From Mytilus edulis (lineage: Eukaryota > Mollusca > Bivalvia > Mytilida > Mytilidae), in the NCBI RefSeq assembly GCF_963676685.1, contig NC_092350.1, positions 4,453,486 through 4,517,485 on the forward strand: DNA of 64,000 nucleotides, in the 5' to 3' direction. The notes below the pieces were generated by a model, which made no database searches, was not told the origin of the DNA, and was given only the letters and a program-made list of their open reading frames with translations. Shown one piece after another: positions 47,321 through 56,923 of the stretch. The position numbers were made by a program, and so were the translations under genes. Numbering within the stretch: position 1 is the first letter of the stretch; each line of letters begins with the position of its first letter.

Positions 47321-47705
47321 ATCCGGTTCGAACAAATCTATAATATATAATTGATCTTAAATAAAAACAATCAAAATTTATTGAGTAATGATCACTTTTC
47401 AAATTTGAAAGGTGATAAACACTTTATATTTAAACTGATGAACTAAGATTTAATGTAAACAGAAGGTGTATTATCCAAATACTGCCGCAATATTGGAGAT
47501 CAATCTGACATGAAAAATCGCGATCGGGACAGATCTACACTGAAATTACATATGAATTAATAAAATGGTGTAACATGGATAATGGAAGGTTGGCGAGCCT
47601 TTAGGAGTAAATAAGTGTTGGAAACTATTATTCATAATTTAATGAAACGGAAGCTTTATTCCTTTATTAACGCGGTACACTCAATTCTATCATAAAGCGA
47701 TAAAA

Positions 47706-48642
47706 ATGATGAACCAGGTTGAGTACATGAGGGGATTTGGTGGAGAAGTAGAGCGGGCTGAGTTGAATTTTGGAAGAAAGAAGAACATTGCGGTTACACC
47801 GTACAAGGGATATGTTTATATCCACATAGGCAGTTTAACAAGTAGCAGAAGCATAACTCTTGGGACTGATGAGTTTAAAGAGCTATGCAATCTGAAGCCA
47901 GTTCTTTTAAAAGCTGAGGCAGAAATAAAAAAACAGGTTAGTGATTTCTAATATTTAGCAGTAAATATTTACATGAACATATAGCTAAATTATTATCGTT
48001 CAGCAGCAAATAGTTGAGCGTGATATATATTTTATTCTCTAAGAAATAGGAGCGATCTACAAAATTATTTTAAAGTAAGATATTGCGAGTGTTTAATAAA
48101 AGCACCAGCTGCAGATGTTTCACCTTATATGTTTTTTCGTAAATTTCACTACTGCTAGTAAGTACACATAATTTTCAAAGTTATTGAAAGCGAGTAAAAA
48201 CTATATGATAAACGTTCTAATTATCCTTCAACAGCAAATAATTGAACATAAATATATACTTTATAGGTTTAATATACAACAAACGTTTTAGTTAAAAGTA
48301 AGTTATTGATAGAGAGTATTTACAAGCGGCTTGCGTTCAGCTGCAGATATTTCACTTGTTTCTGGGTTGATTTCACCACTGTTAGTATTAATTTTCAAAG
48401 TTATTGATAGCAAGTAAAAAATGTTTTGATAAACGTTCAGTTGCAGATATTTCAACATTTTTGTTTCTAGGTAAATTTCTCAACCGCTAATAAATACGAA
48501 TTTCTTTCCCACAGCAAACGTTGATTTATATGATTTCTTACACGTTCAATTGTTTTTATTATATATTAATTTTTTTAGCTGCAAAAACCTAGCAGGAAAA
48601 AGAAGGTTATAGTTGTTGAAGAGGAAGAAGAAGAAGAAGAAG

Positions 48643-48674
<32 letters not shown>

Positions 48675-48820
48675 GAAGAAGAAGAAGTAAAAAAAGTTAC
48701 TTTGAAAAGAAAGGTAAAACAACTTTTGTTTTTTTTTTTCTATGTAAATCAAAATAAGTAGTTATAATTTTCAAGTTTATGAATTTAAAGTAATTATCCA
48801 ATTAAATGTACCATAAAAAG

Positions 48821-48856
<36 letters not shown>

Positions 48857-49089
48857 AAACATTGAAATAACTTTAAAATTTTAAGATGATTTTCTATATT
48901 ATGATATTCTTATTTTAGAGAAAGGTGATTGCTATCAGCGATAGCGATGAGGAGGCGGGAGTGTCAGAGTCGGACGTCAGAAAGGTGATTGTTGCAGCAG
49001 AATCTGGCCCGTTCAAGGGGCTAAAGAAGAAAAAGAAAACAGCTGGAGCTGGATTCATACTTTCTGAAGCAGTTGAAGATGGCGAGTGA
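47706..49089 (+). CDS. PC4-like ssDNA-binding protein with acidic tail (three exons)
   Basis: Exons 47706-47936, 48579-48713 and 48919-49089 join in phase 0 to 178 residues. Splice sites are AAACAG|GTTAGT/TTTTTTAG, AGAAAG|GTAAAA/TATTTTAG. Residues about 18-65 resemble the C-terminal domain of transcriptional coactivator PC4/p15: ELNFGRKKNIAVTPYKGYVY, then SITLGTDEFKELCNL. That fold binds single-stranded DNA and occurs in hosts and in some DNA viruses. Exon 2 encodes LQKPSRKKKVIVV then about 20 Glu residues from a GAA microsatellite. Exon 3 has DSDEE and a basic GLKKKKKTAG stretch. The stop overlaps the start of the next gene by 11 bases. Role in replication or transcription of the element is inferred. 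Confidence 0.65.
47937..48578 (+). repeat. Intron 1 of the PC4-like gene, built of diverged tandem units
   Basis: Units of roughly 180-250 bp share CAGCAAATARTTGARC, AGCTGCAGATRTTTCAC, GTAAATTTC..CTAATAAATAC and TTTTCAAAGTTATTGAWAG. Three diverged copies can be traced. They suggest past local duplication, and hold no gene. Confidence 0.65.
48821..48852 (+). repeat. Poly(A) run of 32 bases
   Basis: Homopolymer within intron 2 of the PC4-like gene. The second copy of the region has 31, a typical sequencing or polymerase slippage difference. Confidence 0.95.
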
Positions 49090-50247
49090 AGATAACACCA
49101 GTAAGTGATCAAATTTTTATTCTGTTTCTAATATGTTCTTATATACAATAGTTAGGATAGAAATCATTTATAACTTAGCAACATTTTTCCAATCAAAGAT
49201 TGATTTATCAATATGTGAAATACTCGCTTTAAGATAAAACCATTGCCTTTGATTTAAAGCGATCTCATTTCTAAGAGGATCATTTCTCAATAATACAAAC
49301 AGTTCACTATTCAATATACATGTATTTACAAAAATATCTTCAGATAAAGCAAAAGTGTCCATTTTATTACAAAATAAATCGTTTCCGCTACTGTTTCGTT
49401 TAACATCATCAGATATGAATGGAGGATCATTTTCACTGTTTAATGGCCCATTTATTAATATAACTGCTAGAGTTATCGAACAGAATAACAATCCGACAAT
49501 TTTCATCTTTGCACCAAGCCAGTGCAGTTGTGGAAACTGGTCACTGATTTCAGCTGTATCCATATTGATAAAATTGTAATCATGCTCATCTGTCATTTTA
49601 AGTGAATATTCTTCCACATTTGCACTACTCAATTCATCCTTTTCATTTATTTTAGAAATCTCCATTATGAAATCCAATTTCTTAATACAGGTGTCGCACT
49701 TTGTTCATTTGTTTTCATGCATGTATCTGTAGATTTATGATGTGAAAACTATTTTACTAGAGTTTATGTATCTTATTTATTTCTTTTAGCCAATCAGAAC
49801 AGAAAAAGGACAATGGGAGAAGAAGTAGAAAAAAAGACACTGAGTGAAAAACGAAAGCGGTCAGCTCCACCTTCATTAAGAACTTTATCTGTTGCATGTA
49901 TTTATAATAAATTAACAACAAAATGTGATATTCAAATGAGAGATTTTTTTTGTAAAATTCCCTCACCAATTTTAATTATTTTTATGGATTATGCAGACTT
50001 TCAATTTGTTTTAAATCCTGGATTTGCCGAATTAGATGTGTTTAATGCTGCCGAGGAAATTTTTGATCAAAGATATCAATTAAATAAAATGATAAGGGAA
50101 TGCAGCCATTTCACATCTGAAGAGATATTCATTCATTTAAAGAACGTCCCAGGGTCTGTTTTAAATTCACTCGGACTTTCGTTCAATAGGGAGAACTTTT
50201 CCGATATTTTAAGGAAAATATTAAACATGCGATTTTCACGTGTTTAA
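49079..50247 (+). CDS. Unrecognised Polinton + strand protein (two exons)
   Basis: A 22-bp first exon (49079-49100, MASEDNT) with donor ACCA|GTAAGT joins in phase 1 to 49790-50247 (acceptor TTCTTTTAG|CC), giving 159 residues; a start at 49813 within exon 2 would give 144. The start ATG lies inside the last codons of the PC4-like gene. The N-terminus is basic (QNRKRTMGEEVEKK, then SEKRKRSAPP). PPSLRTLSVACIYNKL followed by KIPSPILIIFMDY has a loose resemblance to a SOCS/BC-box region that recruits elongin-cullin ligases, but the key Cys is absent. I treat this as a weak hint only. The 689-bp intron hosts a - strand reading frame. Confidence 0.55.
49168..49665 (-). CDS. Predicted type II membrane protein nested in an intron
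   Basis: 165 residues from the ATG of MEISKINEKDE. The same frame is open upstream for about 13 codons without an ATG (reading KCDTCIKKLDFI), which may indicate an upstream exon or nothing. No signal peptide. One hydrophobic segment (IVGLLFCSITLAVILING) at about residues 55-72 separates an acidic N-terminal half from a C-terminal half with two cysteines (LFCNK, NTCIL). It lies wholly inside the + strand intron 49101-49789. No family recognised. It is identical in the second copy. A chance frame cannot be excluded in AT-rich DNA. Confidence 0.5.
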   Translation of the reverse strand: MEISKINEKDELSSANVEEYSLKMTDEHDYNFINMDTAEISDQFPQLHWLGAKMKIVGLLFCSITLAVILINGPLNSENDPPFISDDVKRNSSGNDLFCNKMDTFALSEDIFVNTCILNSELFVLLRNDPLRNEIALNQRQWFYLKASISHIDKSIFDWKNVAKL

Positions 50248-50289
50248 TTTACCAAAGAATATGTCTCATATATTTTAATCTAAAATTTA

Positions 50290-50860
50290 AGAAATTTATT
50301 TGTAATATTTTCATCGTGTTTGAAGGTCTTTTTCCCCATTGCACAATGTATTTCACTGGTGCGTTTGAAGGTGTAATTCCCCATTTTCATAATTGTGTTT
50401 AATTTACCAAAGAATATGTCTCTTATATTTTAATCTAAAATTTATTTGTAATATTTTCATCGTGTTTGAAGGTGTTATTCCCCATTGTCCAATGTATTTC
50501 ACTGGTGTGTTTTGAAGGTGTTATTCCCCATTTGAAGGTGTTATTCCCCATTGACATAATGTTTGAAGGTGTTATTCCCCATTGTTCTAATGTTTGAAGG
50601 TGCTATTCCCCATTGTTCTAATGTTCGAAGGTGTTATTTCACATTGTCCTATGTTTGAAGGTGTTATTCCCCATTGTCCTATTGCCTTAATGTTTGAAGG
50701 TGTTATTCCCCATTGTCCTATTGTCATTATGTTTGAAGTTTGTTTGAAGGTCCATTTGGGTTTTAAAGTTATGTATTTTCATTGGGGTTTTTAAGTTAAA
50801 GTCGCCATTTTACCATGCTACTCCCCATTGCCCTATGTATTTCACTTCCCCAGGTTGATA
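50290..50860 (+). repeat. Degenerate tandem repeat between convergent Polinton genes
   Basis: About ten units of GTTTGAAGGTGTTATTCCCC plus ATTGTCCTA with variable spacers. Some longer blocks (ATTTACCAAAGAATATGTCTC, TTTTCATCGTGTTTGAAGG) occur twice. The array yields the spurious 66-codon frame at 50594-50794. It separates the 3' ends of the + strand gene and the polymerase gene. Confidence 0.85.
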
Positions 50861-51014
50861 GCAAACGGATAAAACTTAAATATGTTGATATATTTTATTA
50901 TAAAATCATATATTTATTTACATGAAATAAAATATTATATAATTATTGTACAGTGTGTTTTCTTTTTCTTGAATTTATTACGGATATGGATTTTTTTTTC
51001 AATTTACAATTGTA

Positions 51015-54000
51015 TTAATGTTTTTCTTTTAATTTTCTATGAAAATATGCTAGCGAATGCACATTATCATCCAGCAAGTGTCTCTTGTCATCATATGGTG
51101 ATAGTCCACTTTTCACAACCTTCACCATGTGAATCTGATGGTTGAAACTTCTCAAAGTGTACATATGCGAGAGTAGTGGAGAACAATTGAACAAGGTGTT
51201 TTTATATTGTTCGAATCTAACATTTCGGGTTTTAATACCCTTTGCTACTACAGTTTCCTTGTCGTCTGCGGTGATAAAACTATACATTTTTGCTCTTAGT
51301 CCGATATATTCCACCATTTGAATGGACTTGCATTCATCTTTGAATAAACCAATAATCGATTTCCTGTCTTTGGTGTAAAGAGGGTGATCAGCTGGATAAT
51401 TTGAAAAGTCATATAGCTCACTGTTTAACGACATGTCTCTATATATGTCATCAGTTCTCACATGCATAATGAAACTGTCAGTATCTGTGTAACATAATGT
51501 TACATTCTCCTTGTATAGTTTTTTCATGTGGTTGTAGTAGTAATCAACCATGTGCGCCTTTGACAGATCGAGAATCATTTGTCCTAGGTAAATTGGTTTG
51601 TTGAAGAAAATTTTTGTTTTGGTTTGTAGCACGCCGCACAAGTGGTCGTTGAATATCTTAAAGCTTTTAAATGATGATTTTGCAGTAAGTTTTTGAAACT
51701 TATCCCACCTATGACAGAGAGAGAAGTTGATATGTTTCCGCAACGATTCCATTGATTTACCGAAAATAGCATTGTTGCCATTTTTAAAAAGTTTTTGCTC
51801 GAAATTGCTAGTAGCCTTTTTCCTCATTTCGGTATTGAAGTCAATATACTGTTTCAACCATGGACGCTGTTCAAATGAAACTATATTGTGAATCTTCTTC
51901 AAAACCAAACCTAGTTTGAGGTATAACTTTAGATTCACATAGTGCAAGATGTAATGCTTTTTATCTTTCAAAGTAGCTAGCAATTTGGTGCTCGGTTGGT
52001 ATTCTTTCCCATCATCATTTGCTTGCTCATACAGATGACGTGAATGAGGTGAAAGCATTTCATTTGTTATCACTCCTTTTTCAACTGCAAGAGGAAAATC
52101 ATTGTGAAGATCGTGTAAGTTATCTGGGTAATCCAAATCGCATTCAATGACATATCCGATGTCAGCGTTATTGGATACATTTAAGACATTGAAATCGTTT
52201 ATTTCCTCTTCTGACAACCACTGGAATTTCCCCACAGCTAATGGCATGCTCATGCTTAAACCGTATAAATTGTTCGCATCTACATACATCAAGTATGAAG
52301 TTGGTAAAGCTGGATCATAATTGCTCAAGTAGGGATTGTTTGCTTTTGCATGTCTGCAGCTCACCATTGTTAAACCTCCTCGTATACTCTGCTCAAAGAA
52401 GAGCCACATTGTAGGATCTGTCAATAGCTCAAGTCTCACACCAGTCATTTTCAATGCAGATTGCCAGGAAAGCCCTGGAAGAGTGTAATAATTTGCAGGG
52501 TCGAGGGAATAGTTCGTTATCCACTTCTTCCTGAAAGTTTCAAATACATCAGCTAATAATAGAACGTCAGTTTTTAGATAAAGATCGTGATATTCGCCTA
52601 TATTCTTAATATTCATTTGATTCCATACCCGTTGCGCATGTTCATACTCGGTTTGACTAATTGTTTTCTCTGATAAATTGCTGTAGAATTTGTCTATAGA
52701 GGGTAATTCAGTTTCATTGAACCTTGCTGCATTGTCAATGTATTCGTAAGGATATGTTCCTTTTTTCAACAAAAGAGCAATCCGCTTATCATCATCAAAT
52801 TCTTTTGTAAAATGTTTAAATGTTTCTTTCGGATTCTCCTTAGACATTGACGATACCAATTCCTCTAGTGAACAATTCAAAAACTGGTATGAATCGATAA
52901 AGCGCAGATTGGATAGGTTGAAACTGATGTACTTTTCTGCATTCGTGGCTATGCAGCCAATTTCTTCACTCTTGAAAATACCTATCGAGGAACAGATTAA
53001 ATGTGCATCAAACTGTTTCAGGTTATGAAATATAACTGGCACGAATGTGTGTTCTTTAAAATTAAGATTGCAATCTCTGCATGAAGCGCCACGAAATTTA
53101 CCTGAAACATGTGCATGGTCTCGAACGCGGATAGTGGAATCTGTAAATTCTTCCATGCAAATGTGGCAATGTGTACTTGATTGAAAATCTTCCTCATCTT
53201 CAACAGTCATGCACAAGGGTTCAGGATTGTTCAAAATAGCCTTTATACGTTTATTTTCGTCAAGAAGACTATGAAGGAAGTGTTCACTAACATTTTCACC
53301 TCTATATATTTTAGGTGGTTGAGTGTATCTGTCATCGATGCAAACAACTTGATAACCGTACCCGCATGGTATCAACTTTGTTAATTTCGTTGTGCTGGTT
53401 CGATTATCTTCTGGCTCTTCAGTAACCATAGGTTCGCAAAATGTTTCCATGTCAGCATAAATAACAAATGATGTTTGTAACTGTTTGGCGTGATCTTGAA
53501 ATGTTAGTATATCGTCTACCCCCTTGGTGGGATATGTCACATGTTGAGCTTCAAATTTTGAGCAGTATTTTATATGTTTCTCTAAAGTATGTTCACTGGT
53601 GAAACCTGATAAACAGAATCTGCAATACTTATGACTGCGTCCCAAGCATTTTGTTCGATATAAAAGTCTATTGAGATCTGTAATCAAACACCAGTGACTT
53701 TTATTCCCACTTTTCAAATACAATAAGTCAACTTCATGATGAGCTTCTCTTAGACCTGTTACATGGAGGGGGAAAAATTCACCCTCTTCAAATCCTAACA
53801 CCATTACTGAAATGTTATTCTGCCTTTCAAATTTACTCACAAATGATGGTGCAACGGGCAATTGTATACCTTCCATGTTCAATTCATGTTCATATGGGAT
53901 GTAGTGATGCACTTTAGAAGGGTCACCTGAACACGTAGGATGTATGGATGCTATAATAGCATATACAAAACATTTTTCATCTAAGTTTCTTATGTTGAGT

Positions 54001-54818
54001 AACGCTCTGGTTGCAGCAAGAGTTCTTGGTAGGGGTATATACGATCCACCGCCTAAAGGTTTATATTTAGCTGTATTAATCTCAATGTGTTTAATATGAT
54101 CTAATGACCAACCGCTCCCATTTCGTATATACTCATCAAAACTTTTGAATATTTTTTGATATGTCACATTAATATCATGTTCATCATCTATATTTGCTCT
54201 ATCAACTAGATTCGATGTCTTCGAGATAAAATGTGCATTATTCTTTAAATCATTACCACCTTCACCTCCATTCGGCTTGATCATTTGCACAAGACAATTC
54301 ATATACCACTTAATATGACCGAGTTCATCACACATCTCTTGTAAATGAGTTTTTACCTCATGCTTAATTCCAGATAAAAATGCTAGAAGATCATACTTTT
54401 CCCCATTATCCTCATTCGGATAAATGAAACGAGCTCGTGCTATTCCCAAGAGAGCAGACTTATCCACACTTTTATGTTTGATTGTAGTATGTGAATTTGA
54501 ATCAGTGTTTCCTGAACCAGTCTGATAAGTTGTATGATCGATGTTGCTATGTTTAAACAAATTTTCCGCTGAATCAAAATGTCTATCACATTGTCGACAT
54601 GGAAATGTACAACTGTTTCTCTGGTGTCTCTTCAGTTTGGAAGGGTGATCAAACAGAAGTTTACAATAATAACATGAATAGACCTTAACCGTAAGATTTG
54701 ATCTGTTGTCATTATCAACACTCAATCGATCATTTAACTCTCGCAACTGCTGTTGATATTGAGGGTTACTGTCAGGATAAAGACGCAATAAATCCTCGCA
54801 GAAATGATCATCAGCCAT
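51015..54818 (-). CDS. PolB: Polinton protein-primed family B DNA polymerase
   Basis: 1267 residues, uninterrupted. Residues about 48-95 hold two C2H2-type zinc fingers (CYYCKLLFDHPSKLKRHQ, then CRQCDRHFD...H). The 3'-5' exonuclease motifs are YADMETF (about 454), FHNLKQFDAHLI (about 598) and YLKTDVLLLADVFE (about 745). Between Exo I and II a zinc-binding CHICMEEF..DHAH..GKFRG..CRDCN region resembles endonuclease VII-type fingers, as in many Polinton polymerases. Polymerase motifs are DANNLYG (A, about 846), KNGNNAIFGKSME (B, about 1010) and YTDTDS (C, about 1109). It replicates the element from protein-primed ends. The start ATG has a TATA-like box 33-42 bases upstream. All catalytic residues are present. 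Confidence 0.95.
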   Translation of the reverse strand: MADDHFCEDLLRLYPDSNPQYQQQLRELNDRLSVDNDNRSNLTVKVYSCYYCKLLFDHPSKLKRHQRNSCTFPCRQCDRHFDSAENLFKHSNIDHTTYQTGSGNTDSNSHTTIKHKSVDKSALLGIARARFIYPNEDNGEKYDLLAFLSGIKHEVKTHLQEMCDELGHIKWYMNCLVQMIKPNGGEGGNDLKNNAHFISKTSNLVDRANIDDEHDINVTYQKIFKSFDEYIRNGSGWSLDHIKHIEINTAKYKPLGGGSYIPLPRTLAATRALLNIRNLDEKCFVYAIIASIHPTCSGDPSKVHHYIPYEHELNMEGIQLPVAPSFVSKFERQNNISVMVLGFEEGEFFPLHVTGLREAHHEVDLLYLKSGNKSHWCLITDLNRLLYRTKCLGRSHKYCRFCLSGFTSEHTLEKHIKYCSKFEAQHVTYPTKGVDDILTFQDHAKQLQTSFVIYADMETFCEPMVTEEPEDNRTSTTKLTKLIPCGYGYQVVCIDDRYTQPPKIYRGENVSEHFLHSLLDENKRIKAILNNPEPLCMTVEDEEDFQSSTHCHICMEEFTDSTIRVRDHAHVSGKFRGASCRDCNLNFKEHTFVPVIFHNLKQFDAHLICSSIGIFKSEEIGCIATNAEKYISFNLSNLRFIDSYQFLNCSLEELVSSMSKENPKETFKHFTKEFDDDKRIALLLKKGTYPYEYIDNAARFNETELPSIDKFYSNLSEKTISQTEYEHAQRVWNQMNIKNIGEYHDLYLKTDVLLLADVFETFRKKWITNYSLDPANYYTLPGLSWQSALKMTGVRLELLTDPTMWLFFEQSIRGGLTMVSCRHAKANNPYLSNYDPALPTSYLMYVDANNLYGLSMSMPLAVGKFQWLSEEEINDFNVLNVSNNADIGYVIECDLDYPDNLHDLHNDFPLAVEKGVITNEMLSPHSRHLYEQANDDGKEYQPSTKLLATLKDKKHYILHYVNLKLYLKLGLVLKKIHNIVSFEQRPWLKQYIDFNTEMRKKATSNFEQKLFKNGNNAIFGKSMESLRKHINFSLCHRWDKFQKLTAKSSFKSFKIFNDHLCGVLQTKTKIFFNKPIYLGQMILDLSKAHMVDYYYNHMKKLYKENVTLCYTDTDSFIMHVRTDDIYRDMSLNSELYDFSNYPADHPLYTKDRKSIIGLFKDECKSIQMVEYIGLRAKMYSFITADDKETVVAKGIKTRNVRFEQYKNTLFNCSPLLSHMYTLRSFNHQIHMVKVVKSGLSPYDDKRHLLDDNVHSLAYFHRKLKEKH

Positions 54819-54850
54819 GACAATTGTGATATCAATAGCACTTTCAACGT

Positions 54851-54860
54851 TTTATATATA
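54851..54860 (-). promoter_or_regulatory. TATA-like box of the polymerase gene
   Basis: TATATATAAA on the - strand, about 33-42 bases before the polymerase ATG and followed by ACGTTGAAAG. This predicts a very short 5' UTR. Confidence 0.4.
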
Positions 54861-55058
54861 CTACGCGATCGTGGACTAGAACTAATAGGCGAACATATGT
54901 TATCTAAATATTTATTTTATTAATTAAATTTAAAGGTACACAGTGTAAATATACAAATAGACAATATATTATATACATATATAAATATAGACAAATTTAA
55001 AGAAAAATACAAGTGATTGATTGAAGTCTCCAATAGTTTTAAATAATCCACTTCTTCA

Positions 55059-55454
55059 TTACAAATGAAATGATAACCATTTACTCTTTAATCTTTTGCG
55101 ATTTTGCGATTTTTCCACATTTCTTAAGAATTTTTCAGGAGACATCTTGATAGCTTTACCCTCTGCTGCACCATCATATTCATCAACATCCATCCTATTT
55201 TCCTCTTGATTGTCTGATTTTGATCGATCTACAGTTTCTTTTAAATTTTTCAATTCTGTTTTTTGCAAAACCTGACCACTACCATGTTGTTTGGTTACAT
55301 CTTCTTCTAGGTTTATTTCTGTTTTTATACTGTCACTATCTTTACCATCATATTCCTTTTCTTTTTCTTTCACATTAACAATTTCACATTGGTTGGACAT
55401 ATTCATCAATCTTTCATATTTCTCCTTGGGTAATAGTATTAACTCCCGAGTCAT
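55059..55454 (-). CDS. Small charged Polinton protein, function unknown
   Basis: 131 residues beginning MTRELILLPKEKYERLM. A long acidic and lysine-rich middle follows (KEKEKEYDGKDSDS, NRMDVDEYDG), and the end is basic (EKSQNRKRLKSKWLSF). The LPKEKYERL start is a feature I associate with small ORFs next to the ATPase/capsid genes of Polintons. It overlaps the 3' end of the upstream gene by 41 bases. Low complexity in the middle suggests disorder. Could be a core or accessory virion protein; that is a guess. Confidence 0.6.
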   Translation of the reverse strand: MTRELILLPKEKYERLMNMSNQCEIVNVKEKEKEYDGKDSDSIKTEINLEEDVTKQHGSGQVLQKTELKNLKETVDRSKSDNQEENRMDVDEYDGAAEGKAIKMSPEKFLRNVEKSQNRKRLKSKWLSFHL

Positions 55455-55755
55455 AGTATTTGAAAAAAGATGATATCAATGTTGGAATAATAACAATTAT
55501 CTTCAGTAAACGTTTTCTCCTCAACTGAGGTGTTATATTATTAACTACCACAGCACGAATGAACTTTGCAAAAGTTGAAAGATTCCTTTTAACCCTCTCA
55601 GACAATGGTATGACGCTTTTTAGACAGTTGAATACTATTTCTACTAATAGTTGTAATTGTCTGTGGTCCGTGCTTTTTATGATTTGAGCAGATTGTTCAG
55701 GTGTAGTGTTCGCCAATAATTTAAGGAAGCTTCTACTTGATTCTTTTAAAATCAT
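55414..55755 (-). CDS. Small helical Polinton protein, function unknown
   Basis: 113 residues from MILKESSRSFLKLLANT. It is predicted mostly helical, with LQLLVEIVFNCLKSVIPL, then a basic QLRRKRLLK and a hydrophobic IIVIIPTLISSFF near the end. Small proteins of this plan (helical, basic patch, hydrophobic C-terminus) recur in Polintons beside the ATPase. The start overlaps the ATPase stop as ATGA. No enzymatic motif. Confidence 0.6.
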   Translation of the reverse strand: MILKESSRSFLKLLANTTPEQSAQIIKSTDHRQLQLLVEIVFNCLKSVIPLSERVKRNLSTFAKFIRAVVVNNITPQLRRKRLLKIIVIIPTLISSFFKYYDSGVNTITQGEI

Positions 55756-56393
55756 TTTGGTTGATAAACAATCGTGTCCTCCCCCGGAAAAGGATTTGCG
55801 CGCAACTGATATTCAGGGTTTGAACCTGGTGCTATATCCACTATCAAGCAATTGTATGGTCTGCTAATTGCACGTTGGTAAACGTCCATGAAAAAGCGAA
55901 CTTGACCTGGAAACATTTGTCGAGCTAAAGATTGTATTTGCAGTGAATCTCTACCATTTTTGAAAAGAAAAAAGACGTGAGAATTCAAACTGATTGATCG
56001 CATAACCTTCCCCTTCTGATATAAATTTTGTAGTATAAAAATAATTGATGTTAAGGTGTGATGACTTAAAACGCAATAAATCTTCTGCATCAGTTTACAG
56101 TCCACTACTTCATCCATTTTATCATCAATGATCCATAATGTGTGTATATCCTTATCAACAAGAAAATCACTTTCATCAGGCAGTTCCAGTTGAAATGAAA
56201 TGTTGGAGACAGTTTTTTTCAATTCATCGAAGACATCTTGCCATATGCTGTAACAGTAGTATATCTTCTGAGGTGGTATTGTAAACATTTCCTGAGCGTT
56301 CTCTAATAATCTTTTAATGTATGTAGTTTTTCCTGAACCCGTTGGACCGACACATATTGAAGTCATGGGTGTTTGAAATTTCACCAAACTCAT
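55752..56393 (-). CDS. Polinton genome-packaging ATPase (A32/FtsK-HerA type)
   Basis: 213 residues starting at ATG 56393 (MSLVKFQTP); a GTG nine bases upstream is not needed. Walker A is VGPTGSGKTTYIKRLL (about residues 15-30) and Walker B is HTLWIIDDKMDEV (about 92-104). The small size and the LPDESDF and AISRPYNCLIVDIAPG regions fit the packaging ATPases of Polintons and related double-jelly-roll viruses, which drive DNA into capsids. It lies between the protease and two small ORFs, the usual neighbourhood. Intact. Confidence 0.88.
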   Translation of the reverse strand: MSLVKFQTPMTSICVGPTGSGKTTYIKRLLENAQEMFTIPPQKIYYCYSIWQDVFDELKKTVSNISFQLELPDESDFLVDKDIHTLWIIDDKMDEVVDCKLMQKIYCVLSHHTLTSIIFILQNLYQKGKVMRSISLNSHVFFLFKNGRDSLQIQSLARQMFPGQVRFFMDVYQRAISRPYNCLIVDIAPGSNPEYQLRANPFPGEDTIVYQPK

Positions 56394-56455
56394 GATGATC
56401 ACCTCTTGCTCGAATGATGATTGTTACCATGTGTCTCATCATTTTAAACACTTTT

Positions 56456-56923
56456 TCATATGCAGTGTGAATAGGTTTTACCAATCACATTGAAAACAAA
56501 GATGTCGTTTGCTTGATGATTATCACTGAAAAAATCGTGAATGTTAGTTAGATCATACTCTCTACATAAGAGTGATAAGATGAAAATGCAATATTGACCG
56601 CATACTGATGAATTCTCACTCTGTAATCGTTTTTTGATTTATTTCCAGAGATATCGCATTGTGTTCAAAGAATTTTAAGAAGTGACGTGAATAATAATCG
56701 GGAGAGTGTGCGAAGCTGTCGAAAATATCCCTCTTCGTTCCTCATTTATGAAAAAGGCGATCCAGTGTGCACCATTCTCAAAATGATTTTCAGTGTTACA
56801 AATAAATCCCATGGGTCGATTTCTCACTATCTTAGGTATCTGATCTGCTGCAAATATACCAACAATTTTATCCTTCATTAGTTCATCACAATTAATCATA
56901 CACTCCAATTGCATAGTGTTCAT
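56456..56923 (-). pseudogene. Polinton adenovirus-type cysteine protease, two frame breaks
   Basis: The first frame (56923-56675) shows FAADQIPKIV, CNTENHF and GAHWIAFFI with the catalytic His, then shifts out of frame near an A-run at 56722-56725. The adenain-like continuation is in a second frame and is broken again near the T-run at 56630-56635. After that a third frame holds VCGQYCIFILSLLC with the conserved Gln and nucleophile Cys, ending at 56456. All catalytic regions are thus present but split across three frames by apparent single-base changes in homopolymers. This could be real decay or uncorrected read errors. The enzyme family matures capsid proteins. The start overlaps the capsid stop as ATGA. 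Confidence 0.8.

Noticed and set aside
48546-48752. - strand frame with long poly-Phe
   Set aside because: Antisense of the GAA microsatellite encoding poly-Glu in PC4-like exon 2; the same applies at 58526-58732.
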